Below are positions 1-5,571 of a stretch of DNA of 11,973 nt, piece by piece (the stretch's first letter is position 1; the number at the start of each line of letters is the position of its first letter). The stretch covers positions 1 to 11,973 of the forward strand of contig DATMOG010000062.1 of assembly GCA_035568375.1 (NCBI GenBank). The letters run 5' to 3'. The position numbers and the translations under genes were made by a program. The notes beneath the pieces are model-generated. The model did not search any database. It was not told the DNA's origin and saw only the letters and a program-made list of their open reading frames with translations. Source of the DNA: JACDET01 sp035568375 (lineage in GTDB: Bacteria; Patescibacteriota; Microgenomatia; Levybacterales; UBA12049).

Positions 1-202
1 TATAGCCAACGTTTGCGACTGCTGCTGCAATATGTTGTTTATTTACTTTATTCTCGTCATATTTTACTGTTGCTTGTTCTGTTGCAAGATTAACTGAACA
101 ATCTATAACACCATCTACTTTTTTGATAGCGCGCTCAATTACTCGAACACATGATGCGCAATGCATTCCTTTAATAGGGTACGTTTTTACTTTTTGTTCC
201 AT
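1..202 (-). CDS. copA: Copper-translocating P-type ATPase, N-terminal fragment (HMA domain)
   Basis: This is the first 67 codons of a gene that continues past the left edge. The translation begins MEQKVKTYPIKGMHCASC and goes on as a ferredoxin-like heavy-metal-associated domain ending near ANVGY. The GMHCASC loop (Cys15 and Cys18) is the MxCxxC Cu(I) site of this family. In CopA-type ATPases such a domain precedes the membrane pump, which exports Cu(I) with ATP. Only the metal domain is visible, so a free CopZ-type chaperone (about 70 residues) cannot be fully excluded; no stop codon occurs before the edge. The start ATG lies 3 bases after the DUF3105 stop with no clear Shine-Dalgarno site, which suggests translational coupling. 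Its place as last visible gene of a csoR operon supports copper as substrate. Confidence 0.82.
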   Translation of the reverse strand, partial: MEQKVKTYPIKGMHCASCVRVIERAIKKVDGVIDCSVNLATEQATVKYDENKVNKQHIAAAVANVGY

Positions 203-205
203 AGA

Positions 206-727
206 TTATAATGGTGCTTGTTCTGGCCCTCGATCGACATTAGTACTAAAAAATGCGTCTATTATTTTTTCATCAATGGCCTTTAGTTTCATTATCCGTC
301 CCCATGATGTTAATGCAACAGGTACATCCATATTTGTTCTTGAAACCATAATGTCTTTACTTCCTGGAGCTTTGTTATAAATACCTTTCAACTCGTCTAT
401 TTGAGCAGAAGAAATTTTTTTAGGGTTATACCAGAGAATGACTGCCCCATGCTCTAAACTATGCACAAGGTTACCATCTGCAGGGGGTGTTGTATAAATA
501 CCTGCTTGCTGCGGGTTTGGATAGTGATTTCCTTCTGCGGGAGGATTTGTATCGTACTGTATGGGTGTTCCTTGTGGAAAATGAGTTCTTCCTGTAACTT
601 TTACTTCTTGTCCCATAAGTGGTTTGCTGAGACGCTCATCTTGTTTTGAGAGAAAAAGTACTCCTGCTGTCAAAACAAGAACTGTTGCCAAACCAATACC
701 GATAAATACTTTGTGTTCTGATGTCAT
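206..727 (-). CDS. DUF3105 membrane-anchored protein
   Basis: This 173-residue protein has a short basic N-terminus, one hydrophobic segment at about residues 7-26, and an outside domain. The domain carries the pattern I associate with DUF3105: TNPPAEGNHYP (about 60-70), GIYTTPP (76-82) and LVHSLEHGAVILWY (87-100). The family has no established biochemical role. Histidines 49, 68, 89 and 93 lie in or near the conserved stretches and could bind metal, which is my inference from the copper operon. The segment may be an uncleaved anchor or a signal peptide; I see no lipobox. The ATG is 1 base after the stop of the cupredoxin gene, so coupling is likely. The family assignment is fairly sure, the function is not. 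Confidence 0.8.
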   Translation of the reverse strand: MTSEHKVFIGIGLATVLVLTAGVLFLSKQDERLSKPLMGQEVKVTGRTHFPQGTPIQYDTNPPAEGNHYPNPQQAGIYTTPPADGNLVHSLEHGAVILWYNPKKISSAQIDELKGIYNKAPGSKDIMVSRTNMDVPVALTSWGRIMKLKAIDEKIIDAFFSTNVDRGPEQAPL

Positions 728-728
728 A

Positions 729-1088
729 TTATTTGATAATAATTTTTCCGTGATACATATTCATGCCACAAGCATAAGTAAATTCTCCGACTTCCTTTGG
801 TTTTAATTCTATTGTTACTTTTTTATTAAGCGGTAAATACTTACGCGTCTTAAAATCTCCAAGAACAACTTCCTCTAAACAACTTGTTGGGTCTTTACGG
901 ATAAAATTTAGCTTTGTTGTCTTACCTTTCTGAATCACAACTGTAGCGGGTAAGTATCCACCATCAACAATAATATCTACTGAATCAGTTACAGATACTT
1001 CTTTATCTTTCTTCATCAGAAAAAACCAATAGGTAAAAACTATTCCAAATATTCCTGTAATTGTTACAACAAGTTTATCGAGTTCCAT
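729..1088 (-). CDS. Membrane-anchored cupredoxin-like protein
   Basis: The 119-residue product has one N-terminal transmembrane segment (about 8-24) and a small beta domain (about 33-119) of cupredoxin type. The end, YACGMNMYHGKIIIK, is the hallmark: Cys107, Met109, Met111 and His113 form a soft-metal cluster at the usual position of the copper loop. A second cysteine, Cys70 in DPTSCLEEV, replaces the upstream histidine of a classical type 1 site. This looks more like a Cu(I)-binding or copper-transfer domain than an electron carrier. It probably sits on the outer face of the cytoplasmic membrane. The start is 1 base after the stop of the 42-codon gene upstream. Metal binding is inferred from residues and context. 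Confidence 0.8.
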   Translation of the reverse strand: MELDKLVVTITGIFGIVFTYWFFLMKKDKEVSVTDSVDIIVDGGYLPATVVIQKGKTTKLNFIRKDPTSCLEEVVLGDFKTRKYLPLNKKVTIELKPKEVGEFTYACGMNMYHGKIIIK

Positions 1089-1089
1089 T

Positions 1090-1218
1090 TTATTTTTTTT
1101 GAATCAGTTTCCAAAGGTAAACAATCAACAAAACTAAAGCAATAATAACTAAAATCCATGTAAGAAAGCTTAAGAATCCAAAGCCCCATATGCCATTCAT
1201 CATTCCATAACCCATCAT
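1090..1218 (-). CDS. Met-rich 42-residue single-pass membrane peptide
   Basis: A small gene fills the gap between csoR and the cupredoxin gene. It encodes MMGYGMMNGIWGFGF, then a hydrophobic helix (about 16-36) and a basic end, KLIQKK. An AGGAGG ribosome site lies 8 bases before the first of two ATG codons, and the TAA is 1 base before the next gene, so it is very likely translated. The Met/Gly/Tyr head, with Met1, 2, 6 and 7, could hold Cu(I) at the membrane surface, but this is inference. Small membrane peptides with GMM or GYGMM heads are common near copper genes; I cannot name a characterised homologue. The second ATG may be used instead, with a loss of one residue. Confidence 0.78.
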   Translation of the reverse strand: MMGYGMMNGIWGFGFLSFLTWILVIIALVLLIVYLWKLIQKK

Positions 1219-1226
1219 ATTGTTCG

Positions 1227-1232
1227 CCTCCT
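1227..1232 (-). promoter_or_regulatory. Ribosome binding site of the 42-codon membrane gene
   Basis: The minus strand reads AGGAGG, followed by 8 bases and then ATGATG. It overlaps the TAG stop of csoR (1231-1233). This is the strongest Shine-Dalgarno site in the copper operon and supports the short gene as real. Confidence 0.85.
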
Positions 1233-1503
1233 ATGATTTTTTCTTAAAAACAGTCATTATTTCCGTAATTGCTTCTTCTGTTTTACCTTTGCTAATTGCT
1301 TCCGCAGCACATGTTTTTAAGTGATTTTCAAGCACCACATTTCCAGTTTCTTTTAAAGCGCTTTCGACTGCTTGTAGTTGATGCAATACATCTATACAGT
1401 AGGTATCATCTTCAACCATTTTTATAACTTTTTGGAGATGTCCTTTTGCAATCTTTAACCTATGGAGTATTCGTTCTTGTTCGTCTTTTGGTCGGTATGC
1501 CAT
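1231..1503 (-). CDS. csoR: CsoR-family copper-sensing repressor
   Basis: This 90-residue all-helical regulator matches the CsoR/RcnR (DUF156) family along its whole length. Copper ligands fall at the same numbers as in Mycobacterium tuberculosis CsoR: Cys36 (in TYCIDVL), His61 and Cys65 (in ENHLKTC). The second-shell residues Tyr35 and Glu81 are also in place. The N-terminal helix with RILHRLKIAKGHLQKV carries the basic residues expected to bind DNA. Cys-His-Cys favours Cu(I) over the Ni/Co ligand set of RcnR or a persulfide sensor. The protein should repress its own operon as a tetramer-type dimer of dimers and release DNA on binding Cu(I). It is the first gene, with a promoter and palindrome just upstream. 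The leader would be only about 13 bases, with AAGGGG as a modest ribosome site. Confidence 0.93.
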   Translation of the reverse strand: MAYRPKDEQERILHRLKIAKGHLQKVIKMVEDDTYCIDVLHQLQAVESALKETGNVVLENHLKTCAAEAISKGKTEEAITEIMTVFKKKS

Positions 1504-1525
1504 ATATCCCCTTACAAGGGATATA
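1503..1525 (-). promoter_or_regulatory. Probable CsoR operator palindrome
   Basis: The plus strand reads TATATCCC, 7 bases, GGGATATA: two perfect 8-base arms. AT-rich ends around G/C tracts are typical of CsoR operators. It overlaps the -10 box and the expected transcription start and runs to the first base of csoR, so bound repressor would block polymerase. A related half site, AAGGGGTAT, lies at 1551-1559 beside the -35 box. Confidence 0.68.
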
Positions 1526-1552
1526 ATATTACATCGTGTAACAGGTTGTCAA
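1523..1552 (-). promoter_or_regulatory. Sigma-70-type promoter of the csoR copper operon
   Basis: The minus strand has a consensus TTGACA (-35) at 1547-1552 and TATTAT (-10) at 1523-1528 with an 18-base spacer. The expected start is near 1516, about 13 bases before the csoR ATG. It lies wholly in the 57-base gap after the phage lysis genes and reads in the same direction as them. Confidence 0.72.
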
Positions 1553-1560
1553 GGGGTATT

Positions 1561-1767
1561 TTATCCTTGTGTTTGAGTTTGAATTATTTGCTGATTATTT
1601 TTATATTTCAAAAAAGTCCTACTTCCAACATAACTTCCTACGAGAAAAATAAGAGCAATAACTTTATCTTGAGAAAATGAGCAGTTTTGCTGAACAAAAG
1701 AAACTAAAATTGTTCCAATACCAGCAATGACTGCGTAAAATTCTGTGGTTTTATATCCAGGTGTCAT
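1561..1767 (-). CDS. Holin-like two-helix membrane protein
   Basis: The 68-residue product has two hydrophobic segments (about 9-25 and 36-53), a short turn containing QNCSFSQDK, and a polar tail rich in Gln and Thr. The start MTPGYKTTEF followed by a helix, and SYVGSRTFLK after the second helix, resemble small phage holins that I recall, but I cannot assign a family firmly. A holin would form holes in the cytoplasmic membrane and let the lysin reach the wall. The gene directly follows the C39 peptidase gene: its ribosome site AGGGGGTGA (1772-1780) includes the stop of that gene, so the two are coupled. It is the last phage-like gene before the copper operon. It could also be an unrelated small membrane protein. 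Confidence 0.6.
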   Translation of the reverse strand: MTPGYKTTEFYAVIAGIGTILVSFVQQNCSFSQDKVIALIFLVGSYVGSRTFLKYKNNQQIIQTQTQG

Positions 1768-1771
1768 ACTT

Positions 1772-2800
1772 TCACCCCCTTTTAAAAAAACTTTTGATCC
1801 AATAGAGAATACTATTTGTTTGGGCTACTGTTACGTCTGGTTGATTTGCTTGAGGTGGTTGTATTTGGAGTTGTTTTACCTGATCTTGTAATTGTTTAAT
1901 TGTTTCCTGCATTGTTATAACGACAGTGTGCATATCGTCATCTGTCGCTTGTGGAGTAAGACCAAGTAGGCTTTTGACAAAATTTACATCATTGACTGCT
2001 TGATCTCTTTGATGCTGCGCGGTTATTGAGTCATCCACAGCTTGTATATCTTCATCTTTAACCTTTTGAATTGCAGACGCCATATCAGAAATTTGACCCT
2101 GAAGTTTTTGAACATCCTGCTGAAGCTGAGTATTGGCATTAGTTAGATCACCAACTTTCTTAATGACATCATCAACTGTCGAATAACCTGCTGCATTAAA
2201 CGCATCGTACTTTGTCGCTTTGTCTACAAGTTGCGGAAATACATTTGCATCAACTGCAACTGTTGCGCCAACCGGATTGCCTTTATACACAACGACCTTT
2301 TGAATTGTTTGTGCGGGATTACTACCATAATGGAGAGAAAAATCATCATCCGTACCATACCAGGGATCATAGATTTTGAAAGTATTGCCGTCATAGTCAT
2401 GCAGGCAAACAAAATGCGTTTGGATTCCATCAGTTGGATCGTGGTCAAAATCAAGTTCAAGAATGACTGCGAGTGTATCATCAGAGGAGAGTTGTTTTAA
2501 CAAATTAAGGTCTGCTGGATTGCTACTATAATCATAGATTTGTTGAAACAAAATATCCGGAAATACTTTTGATAAATCACTATCGTGTGCTATTAAATCT
2601 CCATTTGCATAGAGCTGCTTGTTGGTAAAAATGTCATCTAAAGCATTCGGTGTTATTTGATGACCAAAATACCCAGCAGTCATGGCAAACGAGGTAATGT
2701 AGCATCCATATTGACCAATTGTCGCGCCATCAACTATCCCAAGTCTTTGAGAAGCCCATTGAGGATCTCTTTGAGAATAAATCTGTGGATAGGTTCTCAT
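1772..2800 (-). CDS. C39-like cysteine peptidase with coiled-coil tail, candidate endolysin
   Basis: The 342-residue protein starts with a papain-like C39_2-type domain (about 1-172): YSQRDPQWASQRLG, then TIGQYGCYITSFAMTAGYFG with the probable nucleophile Cys33, then THFVCLHDYDGNTFKIYDPWYG with His129 and Asp145. Gln10 may help form the oxyanion hole. Next come a helical region with likely coiled coils (about 213-255 and 292-313), a Pro/Gln linker, and an end with hydrophobic and basic residues (ILYWIKSFFKRG). There is no signal peptide. Its place between tail genes and a holin-like gene suggests a lysin that cuts peptide cross-links of the wall, or a virion protein used at entry. The substrate cannot be read from the sequence. 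The ATG lacks a Shine-Dalgarno site. Confidence 0.78.
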   Translation of the reverse strand: MRTYPQIYSQRDPQWASQRLGIVDGATIGQYGCYITSFAMTAGYFGHQITPNALDDIFTNKQLYANGDLIAHDSDLSKVFPDILFQQIYDYSSNPADLNLLKQLSSDDTLAVILELDFDHDPTDGIQTHFVCLHDYDGNTFKIYDPWYGTDDDFSLHYGSNPAQTIQKVVVYKGNPVGATVAVDANVFPQLVDKATKYDAFNAAGYSTVDDVIKKVGDLTNANTQLQQDVQKLQGQISDMASAIQKVKDEDIQAVDDSITAQHQRDQAVNDVNFVKSLLGLTPQATDDDMHTVVITMQETIKQLQDQVKQLQIQPPQANQPDVTVAQTNSILYWIKSFFKRG

Positions 2801-2804
2801 GTAC

Positions 2805-2819
2805 TATTGTATTGAGGTA
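2805..2819 (-). repeat. 15-base motif upstream of the C39 gene, copy 1
   Basis: The minus strand reads TACCTCAATACAATA, 4 bases before the ATG of the peptidase gene. It differs by one base from the copy at 11449-11463, which also stands before a start without a Shine-Dalgarno site. The motif carries TACAAT, a -10-like hexamer, but no matching -35 box is visible. Confidence 0.4.
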
Positions 2820-2830
2820 AAGAGGAGTTG

Positions 2831-3193
2831 TTATATATTTTTGGTTTTTTTGTCTTCTTTTTCCCACTGTGCTTGCGCAACATCCGAATGCGTTGAAAAA
2901 TAGTCTTTTAACGCAAGAATAACAAGCGCTTCAAGATCAGTTTTCTTTGAGATAAGTATTTCAATTGTTTCTTTCATATGTACAATTTGTTTTCCTTGCT
3001 CTTGCACCAGTTCTTCAAGGTCTTTTATTTTCTTATCCCTTGCCTCAAGCAGCTGATTTAACGTGTTGTTTAAATCCTTTTCAGCAATATTTTTTGCTCT
3101 AGTTGATTGGCTTCTCCAATAGATAAGCCCAGCGATCATTAGACCACCTGTAGCTATGATGTCAAAAACAGCTCGTATATTTTCCCAATTCAT
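2831..3193 (-). CDS. Phage membrane-anchored coiled-coil protein, function unknown
   Basis: This 120-residue protein has one transmembrane segment (about 7-26, with IIATGGLMIAGLIYW) followed by a long charged helix (about 30-95) with heptad-like spacing of Leu and Ile, then a short polar end. A good ribosome site (AAAGGAG, 6 bases before ATG) fixes the start. The layout recalls membrane-anchored lysis partners such as XhlA-like proteins or inner-membrane spanins, and the gene sits just before the peptidase and holin-like genes. I find no motif that decides among these. It could also anchor the lysin, which has a coiled coil too. The function is inference from topology and position only. Confidence 0.6.
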   Translation of the reverse strand: MNWENIRAVFDIIATGGLMIAGLIYWRSQSTRAKNIAEKDLNNTLNQLLEARDKKIKDLEELVQEQGKQIVHMKETIEILISKKTDLEALVILALKDYFSTHSDVAQAQWEKEDKKTKNI

Positions 3194-3208
3194 ATAAAAC
3201 TCCTTTAT

Positions 3209-4408
3209 TTATGCAATTAAAAACTCAAAAGCACCACCTGCATCGTTTAAAATAGTGTCTAAAATAGGCGTAGTTGAGGGATTTGAGGATACAGATTTTG
3301 TTTGTCCATAATACACAGCGATACCACCATTACCTCCATAGCCACCATCTTCATCACCAGCATTTGACCCATTTCTAAATTGATGTGCACCACCTAAAGC
3401 AGTAATTGAACCACCAAGATTTATAATTTGTCCTTTGAAAATACCAAATCCAGCTGCACCCGATCCACCAGCACCAGAATGATATTGCACATTTCCTTGA
3501 CCATTATTGCCATTAAAATTGATTGTGCCATTGTTCGTAATTCTCCGTGAGATAACATCAAGACAGCCTCCTCCATTACCGCCTGAGCCAGAATTACCAC
3601 CAGAGGATATAACGCCACCTGAACCTCCAGAACCGCCAAAATTACTTGTTACTCCATCAGATGAAGTGGTAGTAATACCCGCTTGACCAGCCCCACCATT
3701 TGAATTATTTCCACCGCCTGTTGCAGTACCATTTTCACCGGAAGTTACATTTGAGCCTCCTGCGCCACCATTACCCTGATTCCAAGGGCTATTATTAGAA
3801 TACCCACCGCCTCCACCACCATTTCCGTTTGGCGTTTGCTGGTTTTGAGTTGATACACCACCTGTTCCTTCTCCTGTGTAACCTTCTGCACTTCCACCAA
3901 CTGCCTGACCACCCCTGAAACCACGTCCTGAAAAATCAATTGTTCCTTCGTTATCCCAACTATCTCTTGCAAACCAAATAATACGCCCACCCTTACTGCC
4001 ATCCCAACTAGGTGGGTTAATAGTTACGCCACTATTGATAACAACCGAAGCATAGGGATTACCCGTAATAATCTGTGAGCCAAGACCGCTATAGTTGCAA
4101 TTAATGGTAAGAGGATATTTGAATGCAGCAACTCCACCGCTAACAGAAATTAAAAAGTTATATTCCCAATTAGGATTTGCGTTTGAGTACTCATTAATTA
4201 TTTTACAAGGCAGATTATACGTACCATCTGATAAATCTGGGGTATTTGCGGTAGTATTTCCTGCACTTCCAGAAACACGAGAATAATATGCGCCGTCTGA
4301 TGAATCAATTTGATGGTTTCCGGAATATGTTTTTGCTCCGGCAGAACCATTTGTATATTTGTCAGCCCAGGGAGATGTGTCAGATGTGGTAAATTGTCTT
4401 TTCGCCAT
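3209..4408 (-). CDS. Glycine-rich tail fibre or adhesin-like protein
   Basis: The 399-residue protein has a Ser/Asn/Thr-rich N-terminal part (about 1-150) of likely beta structure. A long glycine-rich part (about 158-285) follows with runs such as GNGGGGGGYSNNSPW and GGSGGSGGVISSGG, then a shorter one (about 304-365) and a hydrophobic C-terminal end. Two copies of an unit, NEGTIDFSGRGFRGG (about 153) and NNGTINFNGNNGQG (about 292), frame the main glycine tract. Glycine-rich stretches of this kind form polyglycine-II-type sheets in the receptor-binding adhesins of some tailed phages. Placed last among the tail genes, it probably sits at the tail tip and touches the host surface. A role as a rigid fibre shaft is also possible. 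The exact receptor cannot be read. Confidence 0.7.
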   Translation of the reverse strand: MAKRQFTTSDTSPWADKYTNGSAGAKTYSGNHQIDSSDGAYYSRVSGSAGNTTANTPDLSDGTYNLPCKIINEYSNANPNWEYNFLISVSGGVAAFKYPLTINCNYSGLGSQIITGNPYASVVINSGVTINPPSWDGSKGGRIIWFARDSWDNEGTIDFSGRGFRGGQAVGGSAEGYTGEGTGGVSTQNQQTPNGNGGGGGGYSNNSPWNQGNGGAGGSNVTSGENGTATGGGNNSNGGAGQAGITTTSSDGVTSNFGGSGGSGGVISSGGNSGSGGNGGGCLDVISRRITNNGTINFNGNNGQGNVQYHSGAGGSGAAGFGIFKGQIINLGGSITALGGAHQFRNGSNAGDEDGGYGGNGGIAVYYGQTKSVSSNPSTTPILDTILNDAGGAFEFLIA

Positions 4409-4420
4409 AAGTCATAGTAA

Positions 4421-5284
4421 TTACAAATTTTGCAATATAGTTGTCCCTTCACTGGTATTTGTCGTGTCATTGGTAACACTGAGAAAATTGATACCAAACT
4501 CATCTGATTTACTTGCACCCGTTGAAAGAGTTGGTGTTACAGCATTTGGCCATGAAAGACCACTGAACCATGTAACTGTGCGTCCGCCTGAACCATCTTG
4601 TGTAATTCTCACAATAATTGATTTGCAATTGAGGGGAACATTCAGAAGTGCAAACGTTGTGTTTCCTGCGCCCATATTGATCTGAAACTTTTTACCAAGA
4701 GATAAATCAAGTGTTGTTGTTCCGCCAACATTGACAGTTGGAGTAACCCAAGCATCCTGATTAAGTACGTCATTTCTAAAAGCAACCTGATTGCGCTTGT
4801 CTGTTATTGAGGTTGGCACTGATGCACCCGAATTTACAAGAACATCTGCCAATTTGATGTACGGATTGCCAGCACCAACTGCGCTTTGGATTGTTGATCC
4901 AGAAGGTGCGCTTGGTGAACCCGCTGGTGTACCATCAACACTTATAATATGCGCTGTATTGGTGTCATCTGAGTTTGGTGAACCAGCAAGGTCTTGATAT
5001 AAAACAACTGAGCTTATCCGTGGATTTCCAGAGCTATTTGCAGTTATTGCAAGGTTTGTGATCGATGCATCATTGATAATTGGATAGCCATTACCCCCAG
5101 AGGGTGTAAGTAAATAAGCACGTCCTACAGCAATATTTACTGACAAACCCGATCCAGCTGTAACTTGAAATTGTGTGCCGGTAATATCAAAAACGCCGGA
5201 GACCTTGAGCAAGTCAGTAATAAACTGCAAGAAACTCGCTTCTGTCATTGCTGTGCCACCTGAACGAATAGAACGTAAAGCCAT
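4421..5284 (-). CDS. Putative baseplate/receptor-binding tail protein
   Basis: The 287-residue protein looks built from two domains. The first (about 1-165) has a helical start with FLQFITDLLKVSG, then beta strands with GLSVNIAVGRAYLL and RISSVVLYQD, as in the N-terminal part of many siphovirus baseplate proteins. The second (about 178-275) runs from VNVGGTTTLDLSLGKKFQI to SDEFGINFLSV and contains IIVRITQDGSGGRTVTWF, a fold I recognise as common in phage tail-fibre proteins. It lies between the hub gene and the glycine-rich gene, so a place at the tail tip is likely. The ATG at 5284 has no clear ribosome site; Met13 is an alternative, but the segment before it looks coding. The call rests on pattern and order, not on a decisive motif. 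Confidence 0.66.
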   Translation of the reverse strand: MALRSIRSGGTAMTEASFLQFITDLLKVSGVFDITGTQFQVTAGSGLSVNIAVGRAYLLTPSGGNGYPIINDASITNLAITANSSGNPRISSVVLYQDLAGSPNSDDTNTAHIISVDGTPAGSPSAPSGSTIQSAVGAGNPYIKLADVLVNSGASVPTSITDKRNQVAFRNDVLNQDAWVTPTVNVGGTTTLDLSLGKKFQINMGAGNTTFALLNVPLNCKSIIVRITQDGSGGRTVTWFSGLSWPNAVTPTLSTGASKSDEFGINFLSVTNDTTNTSEGTTILQNL

Positions 5285-5333
5285 ACAGAAAAATTATAAT
5301 GAGAAAAGAAGCTAGTCTTATACAAAAATTGTT

Positions 5334-5567
5334 TTAGGAGAGCGTAACTGCTTTGATTGTACCTGCCTTGTTCCACTTTAATTGATTTGTAGTTGAGTTT
5401 ATCCAAACCTCATTATTTTTAGGAGTAGCAGGATCAGAAGATACAACTTTTGGCACAAAAGCACCAGTATCATCTGAAGGTATTGTCAAAATTTTTATGA
5501 CTAATCCTTTCTCAATTTTTTCAAGTCTTGTAGATAAATCTACTAAAAATCTTCGTATCTCATCCAT
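5334..5567 (-). CDS. Small phage structural protein, unknown role
   Basis: The 77-residue product has an N-terminal helix (about 1-24, MDEIRRFLVDLSTRLEKIEK) that could form a short coiled coil. A compact part at about 45-75 contains ATPKNNEVWINSTTNQLKW and NKAGTIKAV. Sequences of the type 'N-x-E-x-W-x-N-x-T-x-x-x-x-L-x-W' occur in small domains of phage tail-fibre and capsid-decoration proteins, where the helix often serves for oligomerisation. It lies between the hub gene and the receptor-binding gene, 4 bases after the hub stop. It may be a baseplate adaptor. No function can be assigned with certainty. Confidence 0.6.
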   Translation of the reverse strand: MDEIRRFLVDLSTRLEKIEKGLVIKILTIPSDDTGAFVPKVVSSDPATPKNNEVWINSTTNQLKWNKAGTIKAVTLS

Positions 5568-5571
5568 AGTT

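Noticed and set aside
123..380. Open frames on the plus strand, including those at 123-380, 2231-2500, 5717-6037, 8864-9328 and 10617-10964
   Set aside because: All lie opposite minus-strand genes with clear family or order support, carry no ribosome sites or known motifs, and have odd compositions typical of antisense frames.
1086..1100. A second A-rich run (CAA AAA AAA TAA A ATG) at the end of the 42-codon gene, looking like another frameshift site
   Set aside because: The cupredoxin ATG lies in the +1 frame relative to the small gene, while a -1 slip gives a short dead-end frame. The cupredoxin has its own ATG, so no fusion is supported.
3421..4518. Overlapping minus-strand frames at 3421-3639, 3745-4002 and 4198-4518
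   Set aside because: They are alternate frames kept open by glycine-rich codons of the adhesin-like gene; their translations show no family pattern and no start signals.
3209..5284. Possible diversity-generating retroelement target in the tail-fibre genes
   Set aside because: No reverse transcriptase, no template copy and no C-type-lectin-like variable end are visible in this window.
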